From the NCBI GenBank assembly GCA_023313575.1, contig JAJTTP010000002.1, positions 2,666,001 to 2,730,000 of the forward strand: a DNA stretch of 64,000 bases. Direction: 5' to 3'. The stretch comes from Eutypella sp. D-1. Its lineage: Eukaryota; Ascomycota; Sordariomycetes; Xylariales; Diatrypaceae. The number at the start of each line of letters is the position of its first letter. Position 1 is the stretch's first letter. A program made the position numbers and the translations under genes. A model generated the notes under the pieces. That model had not been told where the DNA came from. It saw only the letters and a list, made by a program, of their open reading frames with translations, and made no database searches. Positions 22,394 to 34,331 of this stretch are shown one piece after another.

Positions 22394-23267
22394 TTACACT
22401 CCCCCCATAAGAAATATGCAGCTGACGATGAATTTCCTCCGAAAGCCCATCACAAGTTTCCATATTATTCTAACATCAGTATGGGCTGCACAAAGCCAGG
22501 TAGGTAGACGACAATACCCAATGGGACAGTGAGTGATATAAGGATCGCATCGAGAGCTATGTCGGCGTATGATTGGGCTAGAAACATATCGGTCGTTACC
22601 ATACAAGGTCTCTATCCAGGATGTGGCGTTTCCCAGAAGGTCCGAACAGGAATGCATTGTAGAGCATTTGTTAGGGGAAACGCTATAATCCAGGCAATGG
22701 TGATGATCATTAGTCCCATGGATATGATACTGCATCGGCGCTCCTTCTGACTGAATACATGTCGGTGGACAAAGACCACCGATATCTTCATTGGGCCGAT
22801 CGATAGCAGTTGGGAAAGATCTATAGCTAGCATCGTCTGAGAGTTGTTAGTATCGGAACGATATGGAAGACATGAATATGTGAGATATACCTTCTGAAAC
22901 ACAACATACTCCTGGTCATAGATGGGCCGCCCCTTAGGGTCAATTTTCGGATTCCTACCCATCCCACCTTCGGAAGCCCGTTGTATATGTGAATGAGTGA
23001 ACTTTAATGCAGGTAATCGTTTTCATACCAGTTATGATGATAACTACTGTCGTAATACATGCTACATAGTCTCGGCCTTGGTTTAAGCAAGCTCGTGAAA
23101 GCAGTTGGGCTCACCAGGAAGAGAGGAACTGTCCAGTCATCTTCTCGCAATGGGGCTTTTATATCACACCGCGCTCGGAATCGCAATACTACAGCGACGT
23201 TTGAAAGTAGTCCGAAAACAACGCTAAAGTTATATAGCATAGATGGGACATCAGTGGGACTTTCCAT
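22394..23267 (-). pseudogene. Pth11-like rhodopsin-domain membrane protein, truncated and frame-broken
   Basis: The pieces run in order: MESPTDVPSMLYNFSVVFG and APLREDDWTVPLF (N-terminal helices of the fungal rhodopsin domain), then MLAIDLSQLLSIGPMKISVV with a hydrophobic helix (IISMGLMIITIAWIIAFPL), then AQSYADIALDAILISLTVPL and WKLVMGFRRKFIVSCIF. This is the usual helix order. However, the last splice cannot be made in phase with any GT donor, and the frame ends at GGV, where the family continues with two more helices. The gene therefore lacks its C-terminus. Intact relatives are seven-helix receptors in the plasma membrane; an intact member of this type is at 45387-46673. Confidence 0.55.
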
Positions 23268-25394
23268 GATTGTGACAGACAGGGAAGTCTGGCGCTTGTC
23301 ACATAGGCAGAAAGCTTGGAAGGGATTCTAGATATCGGACTAGCAACTAAATTTGAGTTCGGTCTCATTCTCTTCAAAGCTGAAATAAGACAATCATCTT
23401 TTGAAAATACATAGGACTTGACGACATGAACCAGTTAGCGGCAAGTGATGGAAAAGGTCCATAAATTGAATATGTGGCCCTATCATGCAGAACGGCAACT
23501 GATAATGCATATGACTAAGTGTATCTACGCTGTAACCTGAACTGCAATTTGGTGCACATGTTGGTAATTACGCAAGAGCATCCACGATAGGGTTGTAAAT
23601 CAGGAAGCATTAAACGACCAACATCGTCTTTACGATCAGTAAGATTCTTCGCCCTGCCAATGAAGATGGTGCAAGACGTGCTCGTGCTTATTCTATATTC
23701 AGGGCGTAAGGGGGTGCTTAATTTAATTGTATAATGCAACGACGGCTAAAGGTGGACACGGTGAATGATGCATAAGATCTCATTCCGGTGTCGTGTAGCA
23801 AAACTGAATATCATGGTTAAGACCGGACGCAAATTACACACAACCTGACTCTTTAAAGAATGCCCTCTGTACAAGGCCACAAATCTCAACTTCATATCGC
23901 TCATGTTTTTTTCCTCACATTAACCTAACACGGGCGAATCATATGAAGTAAAAGTAAGTCATTTTACGACTCAGCATACCCGTGGACTGCATTGACCAGG
24001 CCCTCCTACACGTGGTAGGACATCATATCAATGGCTATATTAATATCGACTGACCCGTGCCAGCCTTATCACAGTAAATACTGATGATGCCTCTTCAGCT
24101 TGCTGTAAGACCCCGTAGAGGCGCCGGGAGGCGACCAATAGGAGACTTTCCGACGCTCTCACCGCCATCAATATAATGCGATTACGTCAAACGTATCTGC
24201 CGGCAGAGAAGTTGTGCACACACGGTACCAACTAAGAAAATTCAATTTACTACCTTGATTCGTCTTGTGCAGTAAACGATCAAATAGGTCATTCCTACCG
24301 TAACTATTGCATGCGCTTATTCCTGGTAGATATTCTTAACTATCCGACTAGATCTAGGTGTTCCAAGGTGTCTCAGGACGTTCAATTGAGCAGCCAATGG
24401 GCAGTGATAGGGAGGAACACGTAGACTCAGCTGCTTGGTCAAAGAAAGGCCAGCGGAAGGTCTAGAACCTCTAGGCCAGCCACTTGGGGATCTCCTTGGC
24501 TGGGTTTTACCGGGAGGGCGCCATATTGGTATCCCCCCAATTTGTCTCATCGGTGCTTCATGGGGTTGGATTAATTGGATGAGTCTTGAGTATACAGCCT
24601 TACACGACGCAATGCCCAGCCAGGGAGCTCAGCAATCTTCCGTGTGGGATCATTCTAAAATATCAACTGGACGAACCATTCGTACAATGACAGGCACTTG
24701 AATTTGCCTACAGCCTTCTTCATTTGCGAGTGGCCACGCATCTGTTCTTGAACTGATACCGAATCCTAGGTTACTTGATGCTCCTGCTTACATGTAATAC
24801 TGATCCATGATGAATATGTGCTTCTCAATATGTCTGTACAATATATTTCGTACTACATGAAGGAGGCTTGCTGACCGATGTATTTTTTATCCGCTGATGT
24901 TTATGCAATGTGACCTGTAGCCGCGTCAGCATCCCTTCGTCCTGGCAGATCAGCATCCTCTGCACAAAGAAATAGAGTATTCCGCCTTAACCCAAAACAT
25001 GAATTCCGAGACATTTGAGCGCCTTGCAGGCTGCTGTGAATCCAGAAGCGTAGCCTTAAAAAGCCAGTTTCGTAGGGCCGATGGAATAGGGGGCTGGGGG
25101 TGGGTTCGTATAACTGGCTGGAACAGGAACCCCGCCCTTCTCAAGTAGATATATGATGAAATCCGGGAGGTGGCGTCTTCAACCTCAATATGATAAGAGG
25201 TTTCACGATATACATCATTAACCGATCCTAGGCGTCTGACGTGTCTAACTTTTTGGGGCTTCGTCATTTGATACTCACCTCACCGTCTTGGATAGATAAG
25301 CTAAACTATAACTACTACCTAAGGTACTCCCAACTTCAACTTATAGATTCCATCTGTACCACTCTAGCCTGCAGATTATCAAGCCCAGAACATA
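23268..25394. other. Gene-free region upstream of the tyrosinase gene
   Basis: About 2.1 kb between the decayed receptor gene and the tyrosinase start. Open frames such as 24317-24550 and 24435-24701 overlap each other on opposite strands and are not recognised. I see no peptide repeat, signal peptide or Kex2-type spacing that would suggest a RiPP precursor. It presumably holds the tyrosinase promoter. Confidence 0.4.
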
Positions 25395-27998
25395 ATGTCA
25401 GACCCCCAAGAGAACGGTCCAAAGCCTGTGAAAGGCGTCCCGCTAGCCCCAGGAGGTGCGTAAAATAAATTCCAACAGAAGTCTTTTATGCTCGTTGAGG
25501 ATTCGACGCTAAACTAGGACCAGAAAATCCGGGTATTCGACAGGAGATACGAGACCTTCAGAAGAATGGGGATCTGTGGAACCTCTACTTGCTCGGACTG
25601 AGCGAGCTTCAGAGGAAGGATAGCAACAACTCGCTCTCCTATTTCCAGATCGCAAGTATGTTACGATGGATAGCGAATGTGTTTGCTTGCTTATGTCGTC
25701 TCAGGTATCCACGGTGTTCCGTACGATATATGGCCGAAGAAAGCATGGAATAAGAAGCTTGAGAACATGAAGGCATCGAACGATGAGCCGACTGGGTTCT
25801 GTACCCACAGCTCAATCCTCTTCTTGACTTGGCATCGACCATATCTGGCACTTTTTGAGGTCTGTTCATCTCTTCAAATAATCACTAGAACTAGGTCTAA
25901 CTTGAACGTAGGCCACTCTTCACGAAATAATCACTGGGATCGCACAGCAGTTCACTGCTGAGGAGGGTAGATCTCGCTATGTTGCAGCAGCGAAGCTGTT
26001 CCGCATTCCATACTGGGGTGAGCTTTCTCTTTCTCCATAAACCTATATACCGTTAGTCGCATTACTAATACCATCCTAAATAGACTGGGCACGACGAGAC
26101 AGATCTGTCTTCCCTACGGAAGCGATGCAAGCTGGAAAGATCAAAGTACCCATACCGGCTGCTTTGAGTTCGGCTCGAGGACTGAGTGTAAAGGGAGGTG
26201 TTGTTGAAATTGACAACCCTCTCTATTCCTTCAAATTCCCGTCCAGTGCCACGAACCAGTTCAAGGTGAGGATGATTGTGTCATGATTTTGGTCCCTCGT
26301 TTCAGGTTCTTATGTTGCACAGGTCCATGGTAAAACCACTACTCAGCGCTACGATCCCAATCGTGGCAGCCTGACTGCGGAACAGAAGAATGCGCTGCTG
26401 GTCGATCAACTCACCCCCTTTTCCCGCGACGTTAGTAGCCGCGTACCTGTGGAAGGGAACCTGACAGAGCGTGTCTTGTATATCCTACAATCGTACGACA
26501 GCTTCCGTGCCATGACAAGCAACCAATGGGATCCAGACCGAAAGGCGGACAGTAGGGGTCGGCTTCTGGGATTTGGAAGCGTCGAGGACATTCATAACGC
26601 GCTCCACAACCTCTCGGGTGGTTTCGGTAATTACCAGGGCCACATGACCGACCCTGCCATCTCGTCATTCGACCCAATCTTCTGGTTGCATCATTGGTAG
26701 GCCAAAAGCAATCCTGAACGAACGTGGTACTTAGCATAGCAATGAGGGCTAATGAGGTACCAGCAATGTCGATCGTCTGTTCGCAATCTGGCAGGGCCTA
26801 CACGACGTGCCCGGTGCGACAGACCCCTATGTCAGCAGGCAGATCACCAGCTGGGGTACGTTCATCACGAGCGCTGGCTCCACGGAGGACGGCAAGACGC
26901 CCCTGGCTCCCTTCTACAAGGACAACACGAGCTTCTGGGACTCGGCCGGAGTGCGGACTACCAAGATATTCGGTTATGTCTATCCGGAGACTCGGGAGTG
27001 GCTGTACAGCAGCGGCACGGCGTACAGGGCTAGTATCGTCGAGAACCTGAAAAGCATCTACCCTGAAGGTTCCTTCGCCGAGATGGTCCGCGCCGAGAAG
27101 GCCGGATCCACGGAGCCCTCGCGCCTCCTTCGGAGCCGGGCAGACACCCTGGCGCAGGTGGCTCAAGCCGACGCGCCCTCTAATACTGTCACTCTCTTAC
27201 AGGTAGCCGAGCAGAAGTCCCCACCGGCTGAGGGCGTGCACCCAATTGTTGAGATCTCCGACAAGCCCATTGCTGTCCCCAATGTTCAGCTCCCCGATGG
27301 TCGCGACCTGAAGAAGCTGGTTCCGTCGAACAAGTACCTCGAGTGGCTCGTCAACATCAAGGCGCAGAAGTACGTTCTCGGCGGCGATTTCACCGTTCAC
27401 ATCTTCCTGGGCCCGGTCGAGGAGGATCACTCAATCCTCTATCCGGCTTCCCCTAACCACGTGGGAACATTCTCTACGTTCGGCCAGAAAGAGGATACTA
27501 GGGTGAGTTAACCACTGGATCATACATCCCCTCCCTTGTTGATATATCGTCGTTCCGTCCTCCATGAAGATGCTATTTAAGCTCTACACATAGCATCTCA
27601 AGGACTAATACCTATCAATACAGTGTGCAAAGTGTCAGGTTGGTCGAGCAGGCCAGCAGCAAGTCACGGGCCAGATACCCCTAACCATTGCCCTGGTCGA
27701 AAGATACTTCGCGGGTTTGATTGACAGCCTCGAGCCTCACGATGTCACGGAATTCCTCAAGGTCAACCTCCACTGGGAGGTCATTACTGGAGACGGCACT
27801 AGACTTCAAAGAAGGAGGAATGAAGTCGACGACCTCCTCGTAGCTGTCGTGAGCAATGAGGTGCAAATTGCAGAGGATGCCACAGCGCTACCTACCTATG
27901 CTCCTGACCTTGTGTTGTACCCAGAAGTAACTACCAAGGCCAACGGATCCTCCGGTCGTGGTGAGGGTACGGGATTCACGGATCGGACTGAGCTTTGA
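25395..27998 (+). CDS. Tyrosinase, long form with C-terminal lid domain
   Basis: Eight exons join in frame: 25395-25455, 25518-25655, 25705-25859, 25912-26017, 26084-26265, 26323-26696, 26764-27502 and 27624-27998, giving 709 residues. Family knowledge: type-3 copper enzymes hydroxylate monophenols to ortho-diphenols and oxidise these to quinones. The CuA ligands appear as His 69 (IHGVPYD), His 101 (FCTHSS) and His 110 (WHRPYLALFE). Cys 99, two residues before His 101, is the expected thioether cysteine. CuB shows HNALHN (305, 309) and DPIFWLHHCNVDRLF (337-338). The C-terminal domain carries CAKC at 586-589, a CxxC motif linked to copper loading in fungal proenzymes, and ends about 120 residues later. 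There is no signal peptide, so it is cytosolic, probably made as a latent proenzyme. It is followed 1 kb later by a flavin monooxygenase gene in the same direction. Confidence 0.92.
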
Positions 27999-29008
27999 AT
28001 ACGGAGGAGTAACGGGTTTGAATTCCGATAACGTGCTATTATGGTTTTATCTTCAGTCTCATTAGCGCTCAGCAATGGATCCAATGATGTCTCTCCTTAT
28101 GAATAGCAAGCCAGTACTTAGTCAACAACGCGACTAGCGCAGATTGAACATACGATCGTTTACAATTGTAGGATGGTCGAGGCTGTGTTAGTTAAGTGAG
28201 ACTTCGTTTGAATGGATATGATAACCCTGTTTCGCCTTGCCTGTCGGAACATTTCTTGAAGTTTAAAACCCGAATCGGTACTGGTAAGGATGGATAGGAG
28301 TAGTCCAACGTAGTCTGATAAAGGTAGTGGGATGGAGTACGACCAAGGGTGTTCGGGGTCGTGATCATTATGCATGTGGATCTCTGAGCGGCCGTAGTCT
28401 CCCCACCATGATGATTAGTCTGGAATAGCGCAGGGAATATCGCGGTCGAATGGGTTGGCAAACCCCCAAGGAAGGACCCGGCGAAGATTTAACGCCTTCG
28501 GACAGCGCCGTAAGATATGGATTCCCCTAACTTACCCCACGTTTCGGGCACCTACCACGAGTTCGTCGGTAGACTAACTCCAGATCTGTTAAGATCCGGG
28601 GTAAATCTGGACATGGCGACTCCAGTGTTTGTTAAACGCTGTCAGATCTTGTTCCGAGTACTTACCATGTGATGGCCTTGCGGCTCCCACGGGAACCTAC
28701 CATTGGACACCGCTGCCAATCATGCCCCTACGGGGCTTTAAATACCCCCCTTATATACGCATTCAGCCGGGAGGCCTAGCCTGGGGTACACTATTATTTC
28801 TGGGGATACCCGCAGGGACAAACTGCGGGGAAATGGCATTAAGTCCCTATTACATCCGATATGGGGAAAGGTTGTTCGGCAATAAAATGACTTGCGAGGG
28901 GGGCGATGCATTATAATAATGTGAGGGTGGTGTCGCCCCTCATCATCCGTCTTCCGAGTAGGTGTAAGCAAGCTTCAACGTGGTTGGATCAATATCACAT
29001 CAATCGCT
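27999..29008. other. Spacer between tyrosinase and monooxygenase genes
   Basis: About 1 kb, the tyrosinase 3' flank and the monooxygenase promoter. A CGG-N6-CCG site lies at 28499-28510. Short frames at 28629-28916 and elsewhere are unrecognised. No gene is supported. Confidence 0.4.
28499..28510. promoter_or_regulatory. CGG-N6-CCG, possible zinc-cluster factor site
   Basis: CGGACAGCGCCG is an inverted CGG pair with a 6-base gap, the type of site bound by Gal4-class Zn2Cys6 regulators. It lies about 500 bases upstream of the monooxygenase start. A single copy can occur by chance. Confidence 0.2.
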
Positions 29009-30416
29009 ATGTCGCGTCCATTTGAAAAGGTAGCAGTCACTCGCCATTGACCATACTAGAATCGTAACTTACAATAGGTGCAGGTAGTTATCGTCGGCGC
29101 CGGTCCCTCGGGCCTGCTCCTCTCACTATTGCTTTCGAAGCATGGCATACCCTGCGAAATACTCGAGGCATCATACCAGCTCGATCAACAGCCCCGGGCG
29201 GCTATCTATGGTCCGCCATGTATCCCCGACTTGAAGCGGGCTGGTATCATCGATCAGGTTCGCACTCGCGGAATCAACCCGACGACGATCAGCTGGCGCC
29301 GACCCAAGGACTTCGCCGTGATCACCAACATGGACAGTTCGCCGATGCAGGATGTCAACGGCGAGGACTTCCGTACTGCGTGTCTAGTGCTGGATCAGTT
29401 AGACCAGCTCATGCTAGACGAGTACCTGGAGAAGTACAATGGGAAGATCAGCTGGAATCACAAGGTTGTCGGTGTCGGCCAGGACGAGAAGCAGGCCTGG
29501 GTAGATGTCGAGACGCCCGATGGGAACAAGAAGGTCTATGGTGATTACATCGTGGGATGTGATGGCGCCAACAGCATCGTCAGGAGGTCACTGTTTGGCA
29601 CCGAATTCCCGGGGTTCACTTGGGACGCGCAAATCGTCGCGACAAATGTGAGACCCAGCCAGTGAACAAACTTGCATGATTCTTTTGTTGGCTAACGTAC
29701 GGATAGGTATACTATGATTTCGACAAGTTTGGGTTCAAGGATTCCAGCTTCATCCTGCATCCCGAGCATTTCTTCGTAAGCTCTTCTATCCTAGCCCCTC
29801 TAAACCGCATGGTATACTGACCAGGGGCTCAACATCATGTTAGATGGCGGCCAGAATTACTGAAGACGGAATGTACCGGGTGACCTACGGGGAGTCGACC
29901 GGGCTTACGTGGGAGCAAATGCAAGAGCGCCAGCCCTGGAAGTTTGAGCTGATGCTTCCGGGCCATCCTAAGCCTAGCGACTACAAGATGGTGAACATGT
30001 CTCCGTATAAAATGCACCAGCGCTGCGCGGACTCCTTCCGCAAGGGCCGTTTCCTTCTCGCCGCCGACGCCGCCCACCTATGCAACCCATGGGGCGGCAT
30101 GGGCATCACCGGGGGGTTCGTCGACATCGGTGGGCTTTACGACTGCCTCGCGGGCATCTACGACGGCAAAGCCGACGACTCGATCTTGGACCTGTATAGC
30201 GAGAAGCGCATCGAGAAATGGAAGAACGTGATCAACCCTGTCTCCTCATCGAACTTCAGACGGGTGACCGACCCCGACCCTGATACGCTTCTGGACAGAG
30301 ACCCCTTGATGCGGAAGTGTAAGGAGACCGAGGACAGACCGGATCTTCAGAAGGAGATGTACCTGGCTGGCTTTGAGCTGAGGTATGATTTTACTCAGCA
30401 TTATAACAAGGCGTGA
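29009..30416 (+). CDS. FAD-dependent monooxygenase (group A, aromatic hydroxylase type)
   Basis: Four exons join in frame: 29009-29029, 29078-29647, 29707-29775 and 29844-30416, giving 410 residues. The first exon codes only MSRPFEK; the next opens with the FAD-binding strand VVIVGAGPSG (GxGxxG at residues 14-19). The DG motif is CDGANSIVRR (Asp 169-Gly 170), and the second FAD motif is LLAADAAHLCNPWGG (Asp 295). These three motifs in this order define single-component flavoprotein hydroxylases, which use NAD(P)H and O2 to hydroxylate phenols and similar rings. At 410 residues it is a compact member. No membrane anchor or signal peptide is seen. The gene follows the tyrosinase in the same orientation and may act in the same pathway; the substrate cannot be deduced. 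Confidence 0.88.
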
Positions 30417-31536
30417 TGCGGGCGTTGTCCTGGATAAGATGTGCTGTTGATGGTTATATACCATGGGGTGGTCCGTCCCCTGGCGTCGAGGGGGGTTTTG
30501 TAGTTCAGTTGGAAGAGCCGACTAGAGCCCTTACAACCAGCATGAGAGTATGCAATAAATCATTAGCAGTACAGGCCAGTCCCGTGAAAGGTCGTGATTG
30601 TATGATTGATTCTCGCCATGGTATCCTGCCTACGTTTATAATATATGCAGGATAAGGCTAGACTTACCTTTACAAGCGTGGAGGAGTACAAGTGAAACAC
30701 GCAAGAGGCGTATCGGGTTTTGCATAGGCAAGTAGTTAGGTCGCATTCGGGATGCCGCATCACCTCAAAAGCAAGCTCTTCGTGAACCCTACGGTTTCCG
30801 CAAGTCCGTTAACCAAATCGGCGTCCACTAGATGGTAATGTTCCCTATGAACTCCTAAAAGCTCGGTAGGATTCGAAGTCTCCCATTCAGCTTGATTTCG
30901 TCTTATCAGCAATAATTGACGAAAGTCATTCGAGGTGAGACTTCTCATATCGCAATGTGCGCCAGGCTCGACGGCGTATGCAGGAGCGACATGGAAATCG
31001 GCATACATAGATAGCTATGCTGTGTCCGTTCAGGTAGGTGACATCTATATATAGCCAATCACCAGGACCGGCGGCTTACTACGGGGCCCTGTTATGTCGC
31101 ACGCCTCGGTGACTCCATACGTTAACTATGATGTCTGGGTGTCTAGTGAGTGGCCTTCCCTTGGGCGAGTCCAACGTTGGCTGCGGGGAGGATCGTGATT
31201 CGTCCAAACTGACACATCCTGGAAGTACAGGGTTAACTAGTGCCATGAGCACGCGGGACTATCCATCCCGCACGCCATCACCGTGCATGATCAGTGGCCG
31301 GCATCTGGCGGCGCAGGTAAACTTCCTTTCTTTTTTGTTTTAATAGAGCTGACGAACTGGGTTTTGGATATGCAGGTGAAGGGGACTGGCTCTACGGGGA
31401 AGGGAAGAAAAAAAAAGAAATTATCAGAATCCCCCCCCCCCCCGCCAACTGCCTGGCTGGATTATAAACATAGAGCGTGAGCCCCCGACAGACCGAATGA
31501 ACTATGGATTGATTCTCGTTTGCGGGTTTATATATA
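30417..31536. other. Spacer before the MFS transporter gene
   Basis: About 1.1 kb. A run of 13 C lies at 31431-31443, just upstream of the transporter. An 82-codon minus frame at 31008-30760 is unrecognised. A tRNA-like A box at about 30501 was examined and rejected. No gene is supported. Confidence 0.4.
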
Positions 31537-33476
31537 ATGTCGGAGAATGAGAATACCCCTCTGTTGAAGCCGACGACATCTGATCCTCGCCGCTGCTCGA
31601 ATAGTACCTACCCCCACCCCAAGATGTCAAAGTCGGACGAACAAGCGCGCGTCGACGGCGATACCGCCTCGGTTAGCGGAGGAGCCGCTGCCGCCGCCGC
31701 CGCCGTGCTCGCGGACGACGAGGATGCTAGTGCGATTAAGGGGCAGCTAGACCCGGTCTACGAGGCTAAGGCGCGGGTGCTGAACAGAGCGGTAGGTTGA
31801 GTGTGTGGTAGCGCGGTCGCCGCCGTCCCCCTCTTATCCCCCTCGCCCTCCCCACCCCGACGGTAGCGACGGAGAGAGGAGAGAGCAAGAAAGAAAGAGA
31901 GATAGAAGCTCACACGGGCGAAATGCGCAAAAATCACAGATCCAGGACATCGGCATGGGATGGTACCAGTGGCAGCTGTTCGTGGTAGTAGGGTTCGGGT
32001 GGGCAGCGGACAACCTGTGGCCGATCGTGACGTCGCTGATCCTGCCGGCGGCCGCGAACGAGTTCCGACCCGAGCGGAAGCCGCTACTAACCCTAGCGCA
32101 GAACATCGGTCTGCTCGCGGGCGCGATGTTCTGGGGATTCGGGTGCGACGTGTTCGGGCGGCGGTGGGCGTTCAACCTGACGCTGGGGTTGACGGCGGTA
32201 TGGGGCATGACGGCGGCATCGGCGCCGAGCTACGCGGCCCTCGGCGTCTTCGCCGCGCTCTGGTCCTTCGGCGTCGGCGGAAACCTCCCCGTCGACTCCG
32301 CCATCTTCCTCGAGTTCCTCCCCGCTGACCACCAGTACCTGCTCACCGTGCTCTCGGTCGACTGGGCCCTCGCCCAAGTCCTCGCCACCCTCGTCGCGTG
32401 GCCACTTCTCGGAAACCTGACCTGCGAGCAGCAACAGGACGACGACGACGGCTGCGCGCGCGCGGATAATATGGGTTGGCGCTGGTTCGTGATCGCGATG
32501 GGCGGCGCGACGCTGCTGATGTTCGCGGCGCGCGTGTTCCTGTTCACCATCTACGAGTCCCCCAAGTACCTGATGGGCAAGGGCCGCGACGAGGAGGCCG
32601 TGCGCATCGTGCACGAGGTCGCCCGCCGCAATGGCCGCCCTTCCACCCTCACTGTCGATGACCTCCGCGCCTGCGAGCCCCCCGGCTACGTACCCCCGCG
32701 CGCCGCCGCTACCGATGCCGTCCGCCGTAAGCTCGAGGCCGTCAGTCTCGAGCACGTCCGCGCCCTCTTCGCTACGCGCAAGCTCGCCTATAGCACCGGC
32801 GCCCTGATGGCCGTCTGGGCTTTTATTGGTCTAGGGTGCGTATATTCCTCCCCCCCCTCCCCATCTCTCTATCTGTGTGTGTGCCCATACACATATGCCA
32901 GCGTCTGCCCTCTCCCGCAAACCCCTCCGCTAACCACGGGGCTTCCTTAGCTACCCGCTGTACAACGCGTTCCTGCCATACATCCAGAGCAGCCGGGGCG
33001 TAGACTTCGGGGACAGCTCAACAAACCGCACCTACCGGAACCTACTAATCGTCGCCGCAGTCGGGGTACCCGGGGCCCTAATCGGCGGGGTTCTAGTCGA
33101 GCAGCCGCGGATCGGGCGCAAGGGGGCTTTGAGCTTGAGCACGGCGCTGACGGGGGTATTCCTGTACTTATCGACGACGGCGCGGGATTCGGACGCGCTG
33201 CTGGGCTGGAACTGCGCGTACAATTTCACCAGCAACGTCATGTACGCCGTCCTGTACGCCTTCACGCCCGAGGTGTTCCCCACCAAGGACCGCGGCACGG
33301 GCAACGCGCTCACGGCGACCGCGAACCGCGTCTTCGGCATCATGGCCCCTGTTGTCGCCATGTTTGCGGATCTGGATACTGCTGCCCCTGTGTATACCTC
33401 CGGCGCCCTGTTCATTGTTGCTGCTGCCCTCGTGCTTACTTTGCCCTTTGAGTCTCGTGGCAAGGCGAGCCTGTGA
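31537..33476 (+). CDS. MFS transporter (sugar porter / SV2-related type)
   Basis: Three exons join in frame: 31537-31791, 31940-32835 and 32951-33476, giving 558 residues. After an 85-residue cytosolic N-terminus (LLKPTTSDP, an Ala run and an acidic patch) comes KARVLNRAIQDIGMGWYQWQ, then about twelve hydrophobic segments. The loop after helix 2 has FGCDVFGRRWAF, the GxxxD(R/K)xGRR signature of the superfamily, and FLEFLPADHQYLLT is seen near helix 4. A long loop (about residues 280-350) splits the two halves, and the second half has QPRIGRKGAL and FTPEVFPTKDRGTGNA. Relatives are plasma-membrane organic-solute transporters. Its position after the monooxygenase would suit export of a pathway product, but this family member is also common as a stand-alone gene. 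Confidence 0.88.
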
Positions 33477-34331
33477 TGGGGGTTTTTGGAGGTGAGGTGA
33501 GCGGTTTGAGGGGAGGGAGGGGAATTGAAGAGATTGGAAGGGTGCGTTGGCCTGGTCGCGTATATGTAATGCTATATCTGTCAATTCTAGTCCCCATGTC
33601 ATTCTCGTTATACGCCCACTTGACTAGGGGCTTACCCCTATCCTGCCTCGGTCCGGTATTTATCTGATCCTATGTAACTTCTTTTGGAGCTGTGGCCCGA
33701 CCTAGTCAGGTCAGCTATGTTAGGTTTTCCTACATCTGTTTAACTGACAGCTGACGATTTTCCCCAGAGTACGCGCCTTTAGATCAGGAGAAACCAAGCA
33801 CTACGTGCACAATACATGTAAAATAGTAGCGCGGTAGATATTACTCAGTAGCGAGCGCAGTATACAGAATTCATATGCTTGATCGGCGTGGCCACGATAA
33901 AGTGGTAACGGTAAACCCGAAGCCCGCTCGTGACCAACCCCCGAGCGCCCCTTGGATTCTTTTGCATGGTATCTCTATCTGTCTACTGATCCGCTGCAAG
34001 CTAGCTATGGAACAAATACACACGCGCACACATACGTGCCGTAGAAACTCGCTCGCTAAAGCCTGCTTGCTCTACCTACTAATATGATATGGGGACGATG
34101 TAGGTGCATCGAATGGGGAAGGACATCTATGGTCGTTCCAGTCCACTCGTCTCCTGATCCTTGAAGTATGTACCTTTGCTCACGGTATGCCCTTCCTTCA
34201 CCCTCTCTTCCCTCTTCATCCCCATACCAGGCCCCCCCTCCCCTGCCTAAACGCCGCCCGCTACCGAAGTCAAAAGAATACCGAGCGGGAAAGTCTCCTT
34301 TCAGAAAACGATGCACGTACGCAAGTTTGCA
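33477..34331. other. Convergent spacer between MFS gene and mitochondrial protein gene
   Basis: The 3' flanks of two convergent genes. Pyrimidine-rich near 34190-34260. I see no gene. Confidence 0.45.

Noticed and set aside
24317..24701. Overlapping opposite-strand frames, Pro/Arg-rich
   Set aside because: They mirror each other, have no domain and no splice partners; probably chance.
23268..25394. Search for a RiPP precursor between the minus- and plus-strand halves of the tailoring locus
   Set aside because: No signal peptide, no tandem peptide repeats and no regular Lys-Arg spacing were seen by eye.
30501..30550. tRNA-like A box TAGTTCAGTTGG followed by AAGAGC
   Set aside because: No B box (GGTTCGA) at the right distance and no cloverleaf pairing; at most a chance match or old tRNA-derived fragment.
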